NCBI RefSeq assembly: GCF_000208745.1
Contig: NC_030853.1
Span: 8,601,513-8,665,512 of the forward strand
Direction: 5' to 3'
DNA length: 64,000 nucleotides
Origin: Theobroma cacao
Lineage: Eukaryota; Streptophyta; Magnoliopsida; Malvales; Malvaceae
Of the stretch, positions 12,612 through 25,199 are shown piece after piece. A program made the position numbers and the translations under genes. Position 1 is the first letter of the stretch. Each line of letters starts with the position of its first letter. The notes under the pieces are model-generated. The model saw only the letters and a program-made list of their open reading frames with translations. It did no database searches and was not told the DNA's origin.

Positions 12612-15600
12612 TGTCACGACCCGGAACCTCCCTCAGGCCCATGACAATCGCCGCGACGTCCCGATTGACACTCATTATCCGGAATGCCAACCGGAACCCC
12701 GCAAGGCTTACATATCAGTTTCTTTCCTTTCCTGTGAGCAATCATTGTTAAATATCGAGTTTTTAGAGAATATATACTATTTTAGATCAAAAACAATCAA
12801 AATAAAATTTTCGCCACACAGGGGTATTTTGGTCATTTTTTTTCTCAAAAATTTCAAAACTGGCTAAAACATAATATACAAGTACAAAATACATAATTCA
12901 TATTCAAAATGAGTTTAAAAGTCTAAAATCTTCATTTAAAATGAAATTACGGTTATTTGAATATAATAAGAAAATAAAAGAAATATTAAGGGAAATATTC
13001 TATTTTCTTATAAAACAATATTTATAGAGTTATACGTAAATAATTTTTATAGCGTAAAAGCTAAATAAATTTATACATACTGAAATACAGTAAGCCAAAA
13101 TATTTAATTTACTTTACAATAACAAGAGGGCCCCCGAATAAACAAATGTAAAGAGGATTGTGAACCTACGATTTGAAAAATGCAGATCCAATGGTATCCT
13201 CGATGAGATCAGCTATCTACAGTCTATACTAAACCTGAAATGGGTGGAAAGGAGGGTGGTGAGATTATAAAATCCCAATGAGTAAACAGACATTATCATA
13301 AATATCTAAAGGCGAGTAAAATGGAGGCAAGTTTAAACAACAAATTTCAACCCATTTCATAATGTTTTCAGTTTATTTCTTAAACCATAAAATATTTGTA
13401 ATTTATCAAAACAATTGTTAAGACTTATGTCTTTTATTAAAACAAGGCTCAAGCCAAAACTAATCCTCGGGGATACCTTGGCCGAGGCATCTAACCGAGT
13501 CCACCAAGGGTGTTAAAATATTCACACGTGAAACACATTTTTATTTTTAAAACAAGCCGTCCCTTGGCGTTGGTCGAGTTACACATTCACGTGGGGGTTC
13601 GACGTGAAGTGAGCTCTAATACTACCCCGGGAGTTACCCTCCTCGCCTCTATGACCGGAGTAACTATATAACTTGGTTTACCGTGCCCCTCTAATAGGCA
13701 GTCCACGGAAACCCGTCACTGCAGTGACTAACCCACCAATTTTAATAAAATTTTGACAGTATAACGTGGCTTTTATTTATTTATCCAGCCTGCATAGTAA
13801 AAACAACTTACATAAATTTCCCAATGCACTCACAGAATATAGCCACATATACTCATTTCTCATAAGCCATTCCTAGGAAAATATATATTTTTCAAGTCAA
13901 TTTGTAGCCTCAAATTACTCAATTTCATAATCAATACAATATATTTTTATTTATCACATTTATTCCTAAAACATCAAAAATCTCGTTTTAATTTCGTTCT
14001 CATTTCATAAAATACATAAAGGGCATTTAAAATAAACTCTAGATAATTTACAATAATAATAAGTTTACTCACCGTTTGTACAAACTAAAAGCTTTCTAAG
14101 CGCCCCGATCACTACTCGTCGGGTACGACTTCTTTGCCTTTTTCGGAAGGCTCTCCTCCTAGACACATTACAAAAATTTACACAATTCATCACATTGATG
14201 CTAAATCACTATATAATTAACTTAAATCCTATACTAATGCATGGTATGAAATGCAATAGCCTAAAACGGCTTAAACGCGGTATTAACCTATTTTTGGCAC
14301 TTTGCCCGATAAATTGCTAACGCGCTCCATTTTAGCTCTAAATCATCCCATTCTCTCTCCAACATTTCTAACCATTAAATATCAGCCAATAACCTTCTAA
14401 AAACAACAAAATCAGCTCACTCCCTTCCTTGGAAAATTCGGCCAAAAATGGGACATTAACTCGGTTAATTTTCTACTTTGTTTTTCTATCACGTTTAATC
14501 GTTTTTCATCATTTTCTCTTCATTTTCCTTAGAATAAAATCAATTCATCATCATTGTACAGCATTGAGCATCCAGCCAAGAGTGGGTATTGTGAAAATTT
14601 AATGATTTCTTGCCCAATTTAATTTCTAAACACATTTAACTAACTAAAACTATCAATTTAACTAAAAATCAAAACCTAAAAATTTCAATTTCTCTCCCCT
14701 AGAATTTCGTCCAGCCCTTGATATCACTTTTTGATCTCTCTCCTCAAGCATGCTAAATGGAAATAAAGGCATAGGAAAGGTAGAAATCAAGCTAAAATCG
14801 AAAAATCTTACCGTTAGACGCGTAAACGGTCGAAAACCGCGAATTTCCCTTTGAATTTTCTTGTTTCTCTTTGGTTTTTCTTTTTTTCTTCCTTTCCTCT
14901 CTATTTCCTCTCTTGTTCTTCCTTATGGCCGGCCAGCACTCAAAATTTGGGTTTAAATGGGCTGACTTTTCATTAAAATAATATTATTTCATTAAAAAAT
15001 GCCACATGTCACTTTCCCATTGGCCCATTTTTAAAATTTCATCCATTTGTTTCCAAATTTTCACCATACACTTGTCTCATATATTCATAGCTTAGATAAA
15101 ATTCTCAGACTCATCCAAAGTCTCGGTGGAGTAATTTTTGAAATTTACACTTTTGCCCCCGTAAAAGTCAAAAATTACATTTTTGCCCCAAAAATTGAAA
15201 AATTGCCCATAGACATATTTTTCATCCCTTATACTCATACCATTCTCCAATTTGTCAAATTTGATCTAAATTCTCTCAAAATCTCAAATTTTGTCCGTGG
15301 GTGGCAAAATTACGATTTTGCCCCTACACTCCAAAAATCACCAGAATTAAACTTTTTCACTTCCTATCATTAAATTATACTCCAAATAGTTAATCTTGGT
15401 CAAAAATTTCACTCCATGATCAAATTATTATCTTAGGTGGTAAAATGACGATTTTGCCCTTGAACATCAAAATTTCCAATTTTACCCCAAATGAACCCTC
15501 GAACTCCGAACAATCATTTTTTTCATTCCTGGACTATAAAATATTAAATTTCATCCTACAATTCCTATTTGAACTAGTTCGAGGTTAAATCAACTCAAGT

Positions 15601-15714
15601 GTACCGTTAGGTACGATATCGGGTTTCGTCTTTTCTTATGTGCTTTTCCTAGCATAATAACAACTACTCAGTGCATGTATGTCATGACATGTATTTATAG
15701 GGTTGGGTTTTACA
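12612..15714 (-). mobile_element. Solo LTR 3,103 bp, AAAGCCCAACC family, TSD CATAT
   Basis: Plus-strand ends are TGTCACGACCCGG (12,612) and GGGTTGGGTTTTACA (15,714). CATAT flanks both sides (12,607-12,611 and 15,715-15,719). It is the same family as 20,957-23,952 and, in the opposite orientation, 50,667-53,616. Orientation was set by comparison with 50,667-53,616, whose TTTACTCACTGAGTTT block reads the same way as in the plus-strand gypsy LTRs. ORF 15,047-15,373 lies in a low-complexity stretch alternating 'ATTTTTGCCCC'-like phrases and is not a gene. Confidence 0.94.
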
Positions 15715-16619
15715 CATATACCTACTTGGCAGCCCATTCATTATAATTCAGCACAATCCTTAATCCATTGTTCATATTGCACCATGTGTAGGCCTCTTGC
15801 TCTAGGTCTTACATACCATGGGATCCTACACAATGCCACCCTATGGCTCACTACAAGTCACACAAATACAATTTCCTATCTTAGATAACTAATTAGCCTA
15901 GGCACACAATCATAATTGATCTCTAGCCTAAGCACATACCTCTAGGCAAACATACACACACACTCTCTCTCACACACATATATATACATATAAATTTCAT
16001 TAGCCTAGGTATTCTCATCTAGGCATACACACAACATTTATGTATCATGGTAGCGTATACATTATGTAAGATGCATCACATGCATTTAATTAAATCCCAT
16101 TCACCTCGACAATCGGAGGTGCTCCCATAGTTAAGCTCAAATCCTCAGCCTCTAGCTCTTCTATAGCTCAACAATGCGTTAGGTGGCTTCAACTTTCCCT
16201 AAACACATCAAAACATCATAAAAATATTTATTTCCTAGCTTTTGAAAATATCCCAACATTTCAAAAATAACCAAATTCCACAAACAAGCTCAAATCCTTC
16301 AATGGTGAGTTAAATCCTTACCTTGGAAGTTGGGTTGCCCAAATCTAGGCTCTAAATCTCCAATAAACTTAAGGGAAAAGAGTTTGGCTAAACTTGAAAA
16401 TATTTAAATCCAAGGTTATTAATTGATTAAATTAAAAATCAATCGATAAAAACATGTAATCTTACCTCTAGATCAATTTCCCAAGCTTGGATTAGCTCCA
16501 AATAGCTTCAACGATTTGTTTAGCAAGTTAAGGTTTCGGGGTCTTAAAGAGAGAAAATGAGAGAAAGAGTTGAGGGAGAAAAAATGCAACGAAATGGCTT
16601 GAAATCTTTTTTTATTTTT

Positions 16620-16880
16620 GCCTTCATATAGGGGTGTATCGATACATTTGGGAATGTGTCGATATATTTTAAATGATTTTCCCTTAAATGTATCGATACA
16701 TGAAGCCATGTATCAATATATGTTATTCAATTTGGTCTCGGCTTCAAATCTAACGTACATGTGGACAATGTATCGATAGAGGTTCATCCTTACTCAAATC
16801 TATCGATACATCCTTATATGTATTGGGAGAAAATCCTCAAAATACCTCATGTTGTTCTTCTTACCGGGAAAGTATTGATA
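16620..16880. repeat. Cluster of degenerate TGTATCGATACAT palindromes
   Basis: Within the 11,002-17,470 LTR, phrases such as GTGTATCGATACATTTGGG, AATGTATCGATACATG and ATCTATCGATACATCC recur at about 40-60 base spacing. The core TATCGATA is palindromic. This is a third palindromic motif array in an LTR of this window. Confidence 0.65.
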
Positions 16881-17470
16881 CATTTTGCCCAGATTGCACC
16901 TTTTCTGCACTCCAACTTCTAAAGATCTAAACTTTAACACCCTAAAATCATTTCCTGTTTAAGTCATACTTCAAAATGACTATCTTAACTCATAATCCTT
17001 ATTCATATACTTAAACACATAATCAAATCTCAATCTAAACTTCAAAATTCAAGATTTATCACCCATTCCTCAAAACTTTGGCTAAGTCTCAAGGCTTTGT
17101 GTTCTAAGGGCCACAATTATCATTCTCACCTTAATTCATCAAGAATGCTTGATATCCAAGCATGTACTTATCACACAGATTCAAATCCTCGTTATGCTCC
17201 ATGTCACATACTATACAAATCAAAAGCTTGGCATAATTTACATTAAGCGTCATATTTATCAAAGTGTTAAACAATTCACTATACCATTCATGTGTCAAAC
17301 ATATACACAACATTATTTTCAGCCTTCATATGTTCATATATCATATTCATTGCTCTATGGACATAAGCATGCTCTTAAGCTCTTAAACATATACACCAAA
17401 AATTCAATTTAGTTCATTAATTGGCTTGGTTCACATTATATAGTTATTATCAAAAATTAGGGGTGTTGCA

Positions 17471-17978
17471 GGATGATTAGAGCTTTATATAGGTCGTAGA
17501 ATGATTATGTGCATAGGGTGATTTGAGCCTTATAAATAGCCTTTATCTTACCTTGACCCTGGCTTTTCATTACAAGCTTAATAAAAGTCCTAATGATCCA
17601 TGATTAAGTATTAGTCTGCATTAGTGGAGAGAAAGATGAAAGCAAACTTATGGGATTCTAGTACTAATTCAAATTTTGCATGAGCATAAACTTATCCAGA
17701 TTGCATGATATTCTTTGTAAAGACTGCACACACACATGGAAATTCATTCGAGAATGAGTTTGCATTTAAATTAAATCATGGACTTGAATGATATCTATGT
17801 TTTACCTTGAGTTGAGATTTTCAAATAACATATGAAGGAGATCATTGGCTTAGTGCAACTTATCTCCAATTATTTGTTTTTCACCACTTAAGTGTTTTCA
17901 TCATTTACATGTTTTGTTTTGTTTAAATTTTCTTTTATGTTTTGCTCAAGCACTAGTAAAATCTTCAGTTTGGGGGTG
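17471..17978 (+). mobile_element. 3' internal end of a plus-strand Athila-like element
   Basis: This non-coding stretch ends in the purine tract GTTTGGGGGTG at 17,968-17,978, directly before an LTR start TGATAACTC. That arrangement is the usual PPT plus 3' LTR junction. The upstream part of the element is cut off at 17,470 by the minus-strand LTR element. No coding motif is seen. Confidence 0.65.
17968..17978 (+). other. Polypurine tract of the plus-strand Athila-like element
   Basis: GTTTGGGGGTG lies immediately upstream of LTR start TGATAACTC. It is the plus-strand DNA priming site expected at this position. Confidence 0.7.
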
Positions 17979-18758
17979 TGATAACTCTATTTTATAGAGT
18001 TATTTTATCACATTATGAGTATTAATTGGCTAAGTTCTTGAGATTTAGTTTAGGAATTAGATATTTTTAGTTATTTGTCTTAGTTTAATAAATCATGTTG
18101 GATTGATTTAATTTAGGTTATTTTATTTTAGTTTGATGATTATTTGCATTTAGTTTAGTTATTATTGAGTTAGTTTTATGCTTTTGTAGGTGTGTAATTA
18201 AAACGACTTCAATTGGTGAAGAAGAGTATATGAATGGCCATGTGCTGGTCTCGTACATGTTTTAGTATTTTGAACATAACTCTCATTCTAGAAGTCCAAT
18301 TAATGTTACAAGTTGATTGAGTGCAATAGAGAGCATACTGAGACACAGCAAGTTAGGTGTCGCAACGCCAAGAAAGTGAAGCCATGGGCCAACATAATAT
18401 CTCAGATATTTTGATTCCAAATTTGACTCAAATTAGGTCTTTTTAGAGCTTCTTTAAAAGGCACTTTTGAGTCAATTGAAAGACACAATAAAAATAAGGG
18501 TTTTTTTTGAAGAAAAAGTGTTGTCAAGCAAGCAAGAAAGTAAAGAAAAACTTTTGAAGATTAAAGATCGTAAATCTGAAAAATCCTAGTTTCCTTTTCT
18601 TCTTTAGTTCTTTTTATACTTTCTTTGTTTTGTATTGACAATTAAACTTTTTTTGATGAAGTTTTTAGTAGTTATGAGGAACTGAATTTCTTATTTAGAA
18701 TTGTAATTGAAGCCAACATGTAGTTTGAATTTTTAATACTCTCTTTTGCTTATGATTC

Positions 18759-21700
18759 TATAATACCCCGTACTTTGATATGGTGACTAATAAAAACTTA
18801 CTGGATACCAATTGAGGTTAATTATGATGTTTAGAAATGATGAAAGATGAAAGGAATAGTTTGGGATAAAATATTCCGCACATGAGGAAATAATAATAAA
18901 ATAATGATATTTTTATCAACAAAGAATTTGTGAGAAAAAAAGTGATTCGGAAGTCAATTGAGGCCTAATAAGGTATTTTGGGTACCAAGGGGACATGAAG
19001 AGACAAGAGAAAATTTTTGAAATAAAATAATATTTTATTAATAAAATAATATTAAAATATTAATATTTTATTCAGTGCCAAAATTTTTCATGAAGAAAGA
19101 GTATATGGTCAATCTAAGTGGGGGAGAAGAAGAATGAGAAAATTTTGGAGAAAAATGATGTTAATGGGACTGTGTGTCTTTATTAAGTAAAGATAGCGCG
19201 GGTAAATAAATATTTTAAATATTATGGGGACACTGTGTTGGAGTACAAACTTCATACTTTGTTTGTACATGTGTAAAAGAAGGTAATAGAAGGAAATTGG
19301 AGTTGAATGAATGTTGGGAGGACTAAATTAAAATGGAAGGAAACAAAAAGGGTAAAACGATCATTTTACATCTCGAGTTAAAATTTTTAAGTTTTCATGA
19401 ACCCGAGCATTTCTAGACCCTTATGGACCTTGTCTTAGTGTCAAAGAAGTAAAAAGATTGTATAAAGGCAATGGAAAAACAAAATGACATAGTTAAGGGT
19501 ATTTTGGTAATTTTGCTAGAAATGGATAAACTTAAGCCATAAAAATCTAAGTTTCTAGGATGTTCTTCAAATTTCCAACACTTCTTCTTCTTCTACTTCC
19601 TCTCCCACGTTCTCTCACCCCCCCCCCCCCCATGGAAGCTTGCCTTGAATTTTCATATATTTCCTTGAATTAACCTCGATTTTTCATGTTTTTGTGTACC
19701 CTTTCATAGAGTTCTTTGTGCTCTTCTATTTTTTCACCATAAAACCCTCAAAAACCTTTTCTTATTACACTCTCTCACTAGTTGGATGTTCTAGAGAGAG
19801 AAAGTGAGATTTTCATGATAGTTTGAAAGCTTTCGGAATAGAAATTCAATTGTAAAGCTACCAAGGTCCCAACGAGGCCCCACAATTCCATTTGAACCAT
19901 TAGTGGAGGTTGGAGTCGAGTAAAGATTCAACAAATATCAGTGAGTGAACCTGCACTAAAATGTTTTGGGCAGATGTACATACGTTTGAGCGAACCACTT
20001 GAACTGCTTAAATTATCTTTTCTTCAATATGCATGGGAACAAGCCTTTAGTGAAATTTTTTTGTGATGTGGAACATGATTGTGATGAATCTATGTACTTT
20101 TATATGACGCTGATATGTATATAAAGATATATGATATATATATTGTTAAGTAATTTTGTATAATTAATGTAACCGTGCATGTGCAGAGTGGGCAGTGCAC
20201 ATGCCGGTTGAGTGACAATGTTGGTATCAGAGCAAAGGGTTTAACCCGATCCCTAGGAACTCTCGTATGTGAACAGTGGCGAAGCATGACTCTCCACCCA
20301 TGGGCTTGTAGAGAGGGCTGTCCCCTACGAGTGCTCTGATAGGTACCGTTTGTTGCCACTGCTGAAGGAGGAAAGGGCTGTTTGTAGCAAAGGTTGTCCC
20401 CTACGAGTGGAGCTGCCACTAAAGGAGGAAAAGGCTGCTTGTAGCGAGGGTCATCCCCTACGAGTGGAGCCCAACTGTGCATGTGCGTAGTGGGTAGTGC
20501 ACATGCCGGTATGATGTACATTAGCCGGGTGAGATGATGGTGGTGTTAGTGCTTATATATATACATATTTACTATATAGAGATGTTTGGATTTAAAATGT
20601 GATTGCATTGACTATTGAAAACTTGAGTATTGTCAATGTGTTCAATTTAATGTGCAATGTGGCATGAGTGGATTTTTTCGATGGCAGTGAAAGCCCCTTG
20701 GATTTTTATCTGGCCAGAATTTTGTTGCAGCGAGAATGCCTTTTCGCTGCGGTGAGAGTCAATCTATTATGCTTGACTTACTTGAAATCTACTAAAGTTT
20801 TCACTTCTTAACTTCCTTGCTGTTCATGAGTCTTTTGTCATCAAGTAACTAAGTAACTAAGCAACTAAGGGTTTGAATGAGGGGTTTTTAAATAGAGATA
20901 AATTAAATTGCATTATTTTGAACTTAAGTGTATCATGCTTTCTAAACCTTCCTTAATGTCACGACCCGGTACTCCCCTCGAGCCTGTGACAACCGTCGCG
21001 ACGTCCCGATAGACATTCATCGCCTGGAATGCCAACCGAAACCTCGCAAGGCTTTAATATCAGTTTTCGCACCTCCCTCGTGAGCAACAGCTATTAAGTA
21101 TCATGTTTGAGAGATTATAAACTCTTTCCAAATCAAAACAATAGAAAAATAATTTTTTTCTCATAGGGGCATTTTGGTCATTTTCCCTAAAAAATCTCGA
21201 AACTAGCTAAAAATGTAGTATGAAAGTATAAAACACATAATTCATAATAAAAAATAAGTTTAAACGTCTAAAACCTTCATTTAAAATGAAATTATGACTA
21301 TTTGAATATAATTAAAATATTCAATAAAATATTCTATTTTCTTATAAAACAATATTTATAGAGTTACCGGTAAATAATTTTTGTAGCGTAAAAACTAAAT
21401 AAATTCATACATACTGTAATACAGATAACCAAAGTATAAAATTTAATTTACAGTGACACGTGAGCCCACAAACGACCAAAAGTATCTAAAGCGGTAAACC
21501 TATAGTTTTTAAGGATGCAAGTCCAACTGTAGCCCTCAACGAAATGAGCTATCTACAGATTATCCTGAGCCTGAAATGGGTGAAAATGAGGGTGGTGAGA
21601 ATATATAATCTCATTGAGTAAACAAATACCATCTAAAATATCTAAAACTAAGTAAATGGAGATAGATAAAATAGTTTAACATACTGTAATTCATCACCTT

Positions 21701-24422
21701 TCAACTCATTTCAACCAAATAAAATCAATTCATATAAATCGAGTAATCAACATTGCTTATGAATTTCTTAAAACTTTGGCGCATGCCAAAATCATTCTCA
21801 TACTCAGTTATTAGGGATACCTTGGCCGACGGCTATCCCAACCGAGTCTGCCAAGGCTGTTAAAAAGTTATGTACGCATAAATCATGTTTTTATTTTGAA
21901 AGCATAGCCGTTCCTTGGCGTTGGCTGAGTTCACCCTCACGTGGTGGTTTGGCGTGAAGTGAACTCTAAAGTTTTAACCTTAGGAGTTATCCAACCGTGC
22001 CTCTCATACTGAGGTATAAATATAATAGGGTTACCATGCCCCTCTAATAGGCTGGTCCATAGAACCCGTCCACTGCAACAACCAATTTATAACCCACCAA
22101 TTCAATAAAATTCAACAACATGACATGGCAATTATTTTATTTTACAACCTCTCAAGGCAAATCAACAGTTCATACTTTTTCAGCACATTTACCAAATCAA
22201 CCATTCATGCCAATATTATCATAACCTATTCAATTAGAACCATGATTTATAACACAACAATTAGTCTCCAATTACTCTATTTTCAAAACCATCTTTCAAT
22301 TTCAAGACAATTTTATAAAATCACTTCATTTAATCACATTTTGCTTATAAAACATAAAGATTTACCATTTAAACTCATTTTCCATAAAATCACAAAAAGA
22401 AATTAAAATTCACTTCAGATAATCAAGATGATGATAAGGTTACTCACTGTAATGGGAATCGAATTTTGAGTACTCCGATTCTTGATCCTCGGGTACTATC
22501 TCTTTACTTTTGCCAAAATGCTCACCACTTAGACATAATGCACAATAAGCCATTTACTACATTTGTGCTAAATTGTTATAAAACCAATTCAGGCTCTATA
22601 CTAATGCATGAAATGGAATGCAAATTGTTCGGATTATCGTCTAAACACGATGTTCTACACAAATTCAATTGTGTATCTAAATAAAATGGTATTGGCCTAA
22701 TTCGATCTATCACTCGATTAATTGGCCAATATGTCCAATTTAACTCCAAATAACTCCATTTCTCTCCCAATACTCCAAATCATCAAACAAAAATTAAATA
22801 ACTTGAAATATGGCAAAATCATCCTCACATTTTCTCTTGGAAAATTCGGCCATGGTGGGTGCAACAACATTATAATTTTTCAAGCTTGATTCTCACACCA
22901 TAAATCACTAATTCCTAATCAAATCACTTGAAATAAAATCAAAATCATCAACAATATTCTACATGGAGAATTCGACCAATGATGGGTTATGAAAGAACAT
23001 GAATTTTTCTTGCTTGATTTTCATGCTACACATCACTAACTAACTAAAAACACTAAAATACATTGAAATCTAACCAAATCAAGCATCAAAACCTCCCTCT
23101 AAGTGTTTGGCCAGCAAGGGATTCATCATGATTTCATATGATTCAACCATGGAAAATAAGAAAAAAATGCTTAAGAAAGTGAGATCTCAAGCTTCATTGA
23201 AAAATCTTACCTTTTTTTCACTTGTTTTCTTGAATTTTCACACTTTTCCCTTGAATTTTTCCACCTAGGGTTTTTTTCTTCCTTTTTCTTCCTTTGTTCT
23301 TGCTTTGGCTGGCCATATGAAGAGAAATGGGCTGATTTTGTGCTGATTTTTAAGCCAAATAATAAATGGATGAAAATTTGACACATGTCGCCATTCCATT
23401 GGTCCATGTGTCATACTTACCTATTAAGCAATCTCTCTCCACCACTTAAATTTCCTCAATTATCCATGATAATATTGGGTAAAATCCATGTGCTAGACAA
23501 GTGTTGGGTGGTGTAAAATTACAATTTTGCCCTTGGGTGGCAAAATGACTATTTTACCCCTATGCTCGAAAAAATGTCGGAATTAAAATTTTTCACTTCT
23601 CAAACTCAAATTATGTTCTAAATAGTCAATCTTGATCAAAAACTTCTTCCAACATTCCAATTTTTAACCTCAGGTTGCAAAATGAACATTTTGCCCCTAG
23701 GTCATGAAAATTCCAATTTGACTCCAAATCGGTCCTTGAACTCTGAATCACTATTTTAAGTCATTTTGGGGTTTTAAAATTCTCAATTTGATATTAAAAT
23801 CTCTATTTGGACTAGTTTGAGGCTTAATTCAACTTAATTGTACCATTTGGTACATTGCCATCCTTTAACGATTTTCGAGGTACCCAAGTAAGCATATATG
23901 CATTCGTATGTAGGAATGGCATAATAAACATATTATAGAGCTGGGCTTGACACTTAATGTTGCTTGTTCCCTTCCTATGTTCACTCATTGAGTTTGTACT
24001 CATGTTTTTTAAATTCATGTTTTAGGTTTTTCTTAGTCAAAGGTGATTGGACCCTAGGACAAGGTGCTATCCCTATCCATTGCTCGGTAGGTTTACCGTG
24101 ATATTAAATGTTAGCAACCATGCCCAAAATTACTCCGCTGATGGTCAAGTTCTAATTACATGTATATGAATACTTGTTGTGAAATGTTGAGATTTACTGT
24201 CAAATTATATGTATGTATATAATGGTTGATGATGTCATTATGAATACATGACTGGGTTTTATGAGTTGTTTTCAAAGGAATTGTAATTGAACATTTTGAA
24301 TTTTGGATTCTAAAGGAATATGGATTAACGTATAAGATCATGTAAGTAGGCTTGCTTGAGCTTGGTGAGTTGAGCCCATTGGTCCCTTGCGCAGGTCATG
24401 ACCCGGAAGTTGGGCTGTGACA
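18759..24422 (+). mobile_element. Solo LTR (about 2.66 kb without insert), ACCCCGTAC family
   Basis: It starts TATAATACCCCGTACTTTGA (TGTAA decayed) and ends GGGCTGTGACA. ATTC lies on both sides (18,755-18,758 and 24,423-24,426), with the fifth TSD base apparently lost on the left. It is interrupted by solo LTR 20,957-23,952. Features inside include a 14-base C run at 19,618-19,631, a GTCCCCTACGAGTG repeat array at 20,290-20,465 and the motif ACTCCGCTGATGGTC at 24,131. Confidence 0.87.
20957..23952 (-). mobile_element. Solo LTR 2,996 bp, AAAGCCCAACC family, TSD CTTAA
   Basis: Plus-strand ends are TGTCACGACCCGG (20,957) and GGGCTTGACA (23,952). CTTAA flanks both sides (20,952-20,956 and 23,953-23,957). 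It is collinear with solo LTR 12,612-15,714, sharing for example the CACCAAGG-type block, GTGAGCAA near the start and repeated 'ATTTTGCCC' phrases near the end. No coding sequence. Confidence 0.94.
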
Positions 24423-25199
24423 ATTCATAGTGTTTGAGTTGTTTATTTCAATCTTATTCTTAACACATCTGATTGATTGGCCACCAATTAGATTGATAAG
24501 GTAACCTAAATAGAATTAAGAGAGAAAGTTTAGTGTATGGCCTAGATGAAATAGCATATGTTCAATATCAATTGCATGAGATGATTGATTTGATTCGCAT
24601 GTGAGGTAGACATATATTTGCATGTAATATGCAGCCAATATTAAAGTCTAAGCTTAATGAGTCTCTTTTAATTTCAATTTGCATAGACATATAGTGAATT
24701 GGTTGAGAGAGATATTTTTATAAGAAACTCGACGGAGACTTATAAAAATATTAGAACTCTAAGTTAACAACTTGAGCTATCTTGTAAGCAAAAAGAGAGT
24801 ATAAGAGATTCAAATGAAGTGTTCAGGGGATATTGTAATTCTAGGTCCTGCTTAATTGATTATTTCTATTTAAATTGTGATTCTTGTTCTTAGTTTTCGT
24901 TGTTTTATTTTTTAGTAGTCTTAAAAGTTTGTTGTTTGGGTAAGATTAAGTTGTGTTAATTTTAGTACTCAAAAAAAGATTTTTGGTGCAATTCTCTGTG
25001 GGATTGATACTCTACTTTCCGTTATATTACTTGTTAATGATAAGTGCACTTGCGTGATAAAATTGAAAACACTTATCATGCCACTACTTAGTTTTGAGAT
25101 GTGGTGGTGATGGCTTTAACTCAAGAATTGGTGCTTGGTCAATTAAAGGTGGAGCAATAGGCTAACTTTTCCCAACTCATCAATTAAATCCAATCTATA

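Larger units (their letters stand above)
11002..17470 (-). mobile_element. 5' LTR (about 3.36 kb without insert) of a minus-strand LTR element
   Basis: The minus-strand start at 17,470 is TGCAACACCCCTAATTTTTG and the end at 11,002 is GGTTTGGGTCGTGACA, followed by a PBS. The flanks do not match (AACTT against GGATG), which fits one LTR of a larger element rather than a solo LTR; the partner LTR would lie left of the window. It is interrupted by solo LTR 12,612-15,714. The rest is AT-rich non-coding DNA, with tracts of repeated ATGTATCGATACAT-like sequence around 16,630-16,870. No gene is seen. Confidence 0.75.
17979..25078 (+). mobile_element. Athila-like 3' LTR (about 1.43 kb without insert)
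   Basis: It starts TGATAACTC and ends AACACTTATCA, with inverted TGATAA/TTATCA termini. The late part (24,423-25,078) is homologous to the reverse complement of 36,944-37,375 plus 46,133-47,170, the LTR of the minus-strand Athila-like element; shared blocks include AATATTTTTATAAGAA and GTGCACTTGCGTG. It is interrupted by solo LTR 18,759-24,422. A perfect 10-bp inverted repeat with a 3-base loop lies at its start (17,981-18,003). Confidence 0.8.

Noticed and set aside
11002..17470. Solo LTR
   Set aside because: Flanking 5-mers differ (AACTT and GGATG) and a PBS-like sequence follows, so it is better read as the 5' LTR of an element running left.
19618..19631. Run of 14 C as a regulatory or structural signal
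   Set aside because: An isolated homopolymer in a solo LTR. Other copies at the same place have shorter, ordinary sequence, so it is probably slippage or sequencing error.
20090..20521. 143-aa minus ORF with Pro-rich repeats
   Set aside because: Falls on a GTCCCCTACGAGTG repeat array in a solo LTR; no domain.
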